Positions 62,391 through 64,000 of a stretch of 64,000 bases of DNA are shown here, piece by piece. The DNA comes from Acrocarpospora corrugata (GTDB taxonomy: Bacteria; Actinomycetota; Actinomycetes; Streptosporangiales; Streptosporangiaceae). Position numbers and translations under genes: made by a program. Within the stretch, counting starts at the first letter, position 1. Every line of letters begins with the position of its first letter. The notes beneath the pieces are model-generated. The model did not search any database, had not been told where the DNA came from, and saw only the letters and a list, made by a program, of their open reading frames with translations. The stretch covers positions 124,001 to 188,000 of the forward strand of contig NZ_BLAD01000041.1 in the NCBI RefSeq assembly GCF_009687845.1. The letters run 5' to 3'.

Positions 62391-63830
62391 GTGCCTAGCC
62401 GTACCCGACTGAACGAGACTATTGCGGCGATCAGTTCACTGGACTTGGCGGCGATGGCTGAGGCCAGGGCGCACCAGGACCGGCTCACCAAACCGCGCGG
62501 GTCGCTGGGCGCGCTGGAGGACGTAGCCGTCCGGCTTGCCGGAATCGCTGCGGTTTCGCCACCCCCGCTCCCGGAACCGGCAGCGCTGGCGATCTTCGCC
62601 GCCGACCATGGCGTACACGCCCAAGGTGTCAGCCCATGGCCCCAGGAGGTCACCACCCAGATGGTGGCCAACTTCCTCGCGGGTGGCGCCGTCGCGAACG
62701 CCTTCGCCGCCCAGGCGGGCATCACGGTCACCGTCGTCGACGTCGGCGTCGCCACCGACCTGCCCCCCGCCCCCAACCTCCGCGTCCACAAGGCTGGATA
62801 CGGCACCGCCGACCTCTCCCAGGGCCCCGCCATGACAGAGGCCCAAGCCCTCACCGCCCTCTGCGCAGGCATCGAAACCGCCACCACCTTGATCGCCGAC
62901 GGCGCCCGCTGCCTCATCACCGGCGACATGGGCATCGCCAACACCACCGCCTCAGCCGCCCTGATCTGCGCCTTCACCGGCAGCGACCCCACCGACGCAA
63001 CCGGCAGAGGAACCGGCATCGACGACACCACCCTCAACCACAAGATCGCCATAATCCGCCAGGCCCTGACCAAGAACGCAATCCCCGGCGCCGGACATGC
63101 ATCGCAGCCCCCGACCAAGAACGAGATTTCTGACGCTGGAGGTACGTCCCAGGCCCTAGCCACGAATGCAGGCCCCGGCATCGGTGATTCGTCGCAGGCC
63201 CTGACCGAGGGTGCGGTCACCGGCGCTGGAGGTACATCCCGGGCCCTGGCCACGAATGCAGGCCCCGGCGCTGGAGATCCGTCCCAGGCACTGGCGATGA
63301 ACGCAGTCTCCGGCATTGGAGATTCGTCGCAAGCACTGGCCGAGGCTGCGGTTTCTGGTGCTGGAGATTCGTTCCAGGCCCTAGCCGCGAATGAAGTCCC
63401 CAACGTTGGGGATTCGTCGCAGGCGCTGGCTGAGAATGCGATTCCCGGCGCTGGAGATCTGTCCCAGGCTCTGCGGATATTGGCGGCTGTTGGTGGGTTC
63501 GAGCATGCGGCGATTGCTGGGTTTGTGCTGGGGGCTGCTGCGCAGCGCGTTCCCGTTGTTCTGGATGGGGTGATCGCTGGTGCGGCGGCGCTGGTTGCGG
63601 CGGGGCTCGCGCCGGAGGCGATCGGGTATTGCGTCGCCGGGCATCGGTCGGCTGAGCCGGGGCATGCCATCGCGCTGGAGTTCCTGGGCCTGCGCCCGCT
63701 TGTTGACCTTGAGCTCAGGCTGGGTGAGGGTTCAGGTGGCCTGCTCGCCCAACCGCTGATCGTCGCCGCCGCCCGGGTCATGCATGATGTCGCCACCTTC
63801 GACTCCGCTGGGGTTTCCGACAAAACGTGA
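62391..63830 (+). CDS. cobT: Nicotinate-nucleotide--dimethylbenzimidazole phosphoribosyltransferase with repeat insertion
   Basis: A 479-residue CobT; the family is usually about 350. The core is intact: RLTKPRGSLGALEDVAVRLA, LAIFAADHGVHAQGV, CLITGDMGIANTTASAAL, GRGTGID and the C-terminal ILAAVGGFEHAAIAGFVLGA and YCVAGHRSAEPGHAIALEFL with the catalytic Glu. Between GIDDTTLNHKIAIIRQ and ALRILAAVGG lie nine 15-residue repeats (about residues 225-359), where normal CobT has one short loop. It activates dimethylbenzimidazole for the lower ligand of cobalamin. GTG start with GAGGAG upstream; cobC precedes it by 10 bases. Confidence 0.92.
   Translation: MPSRTRLNETIAAISSLDLAAMAEARAHQDRLTKPRGSLGALEDVAVRLAGIAAVSPPPLPEPAALAIFAADHGVHAQGVSPWPQEVTTQMVANFLAGGAVANAFAAQAGITVTVVDVGVATDLPPAPNLRVHKAGYGTADLSQGPAMTEAQALTALCAGIETATTLIADGARCLITGDMGIANTTASAALICAFTGSDPTDATGRGTGIDDTTLNHKIAIIRQALTKNAIPGAGHASQPPTKNEISDAGGTSQALATNAGPGIGDSSQALTEGAVTGAGGTSRALATNAGPGAGDPSQALAMNAVSGIGDSSQALAEAAVSGAGDSFQALAANEVPNVGDSSQALAENAIPGAGDLSQALRILAAVGGFEHAAIAGFVLGAAAQRVPVVLDGVIAGAAALVAAGLAPEAIGYCVAGHRSAEPGHAIALEFLGLRPLVDLELRLGEGSGGLLAQPLIVAAARVMHDVATFDSAGVSDKT
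63063..63467. repeat. Nine 45-bp in-frame repeats inside cobT
   Basis: Nine tandem 45-bp units encode the 15-residue pattern ALxxNAxxGxGDSSQ, with variants such as ALTKNAIPGAGHASQ, ALATNAGPGIGDSSQ, ALAEAAVSGAGDSFQ and ALAENAIPGAGDLSQ. Units 3 and 5 are most alike, suggesting a 90-bp higher-order duplication. Every unit is exactly 45 bp, so the frame is preserved. Confidence 0.95.
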
Positions 63831-63886
63831 TCGTCGTGGTTCCTGGGGCTGATCGGTAGGTCAGGGCTTGGGTGGATGATGGTGGT

Positions 63887-64000
63887 ATGGCTAGGTATGG
63901 GCCTATGTATGGGCCGGACATCACGTTTCTTGGCGTCGAGCGCTGTGATCTGAGCGAGCCGAGCAGTTTCGCCGAGGCCGATGTGGTCATCGTCGGAGCG
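63887..64000 (+). CDS. Agmatinase-type ureohydrolase, N-terminal fragment
   Basis: Thirty-eight codons before the right edge: MARYGPMYGPDITFLGVERC then a second half ending EADVVIVGA. The YGPxxGPDxTFLG...D.....ADVVIVGAP pattern is the start of agmatinase/arginase-family ureohydrolases, which release urea from guanidino substrates such as agmatine or guanidinobutyrate. The metal-binding residues lie beyond the window. It starts 56 bases after the cobT stop. Confidence 0.85.
   Translation, partial: MARYGPMYGPDITFLGVERCDLSEPSSFAEADVVIVGA

Noticed and set aside
63063-63467. CRISPR array inside cobT
   Set aside because: Units are adjacent with no unique spacers, keep the reading frame and encode a protein pattern; no cas genes are present.

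Overview
This 64-kb window is high-GC actinobacterial chromosome. Family content suggests the order Streptosporangiales (Streptosporangiaceae type): GTG/TTG starts, F420-type LLM oxidoreductase, DUF4132, DUF6247 and DUF6504 proteins, a DnaE2 with LexA boxes of the actinobacterial CGAAC-N4-GTTCG type, and a guanosine-rich tRNA-Arg. The exact genus cannot be fixed from the sequence alone. No replication origin, plasmid backbone, rRNA, CRISPR array or complete insertion sequence is visible.

Layout. 0-7 kb: the start of a nucleoside hydrolase, a divergent cysteinyl-tRNA-synthetase paralogue with altered HIGH and KMSKS motifs, an XRE/TPR regulator coupled to a phosphotransferase, a cold-shock protein and a GH13 alpha-glucan enzyme. 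7-14 kb: DUF998 membrane protein, mdh, dapA, a CDF metal exporter, a MerR regulator, a frameshifted FG-GAP protein and dapD. 14-23 kb: a cytoplasmic-looking sialidase-fold protein, a flavin disulfide oxidoreductase, a DrrAB-type ABC exporter and a 1057-residue AAA/TPR regulator. 23-34 kb is the accessory part: DinB-like protein, two toxin-antitoxin modules whose toxins are both damaged, a frameshifted FkbM methyltransferase, DUF4132 with a small partner, a lipoprotein, a MITE-like element, a frameshifted secreted protein, tRNA-Arg(UCU) and a tyrosine recombinase. 34-41 kb: a PadR-controlled ABC exporter and cobD-cobQ. 41-49 kb: a broken Fic gene, PlsC and patatin lipid enzymes, a third ABC exporter, a PucR regulator and a quinone oxidoreductase. 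49-59 kb: SOS-controlled DUF6504-dnaE2, an orphan response regulator, and a GntR-controlled lutABC lactate-utilisation operon. 59-64 kb: a tandem GNAT protein, cbiX, cobC, cobT and the start of an agmatinase-type ureohydrolase.

How genes work together. cobD, cobQ, cbiX, cobC and cobT belong to cobalamin synthesis but sit in two blocks about 19 kb apart. dapA and dapD serve lysine/diaminopimelate synthesis. lutABC with its upstream GntR operator forms a compact lactate-responsive unit. DUF6504 and dnaE2 form a damage-induced mutagenesis unit but no imuA/imuB is in the window.

The most unusual structures are nine in-frame 15-residue repeats inside CobT (63063-63467), a 44-bp tandem duplication that created a 15-codon mini-cistron joining lutB to lutC, loss of the auto-inhibitory motif in a broken Fic gene, the degenerate CysRS paralogue, and a 22-bp near-perfect copy of the tRNA-Arg 3' half 2.1 kb from the tRNA, bracketing a low-GC segment. 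Several accessory genes carry 1-base indels in short G/C runs; these could be real decay or assembly errors, and I flag both possibilities.
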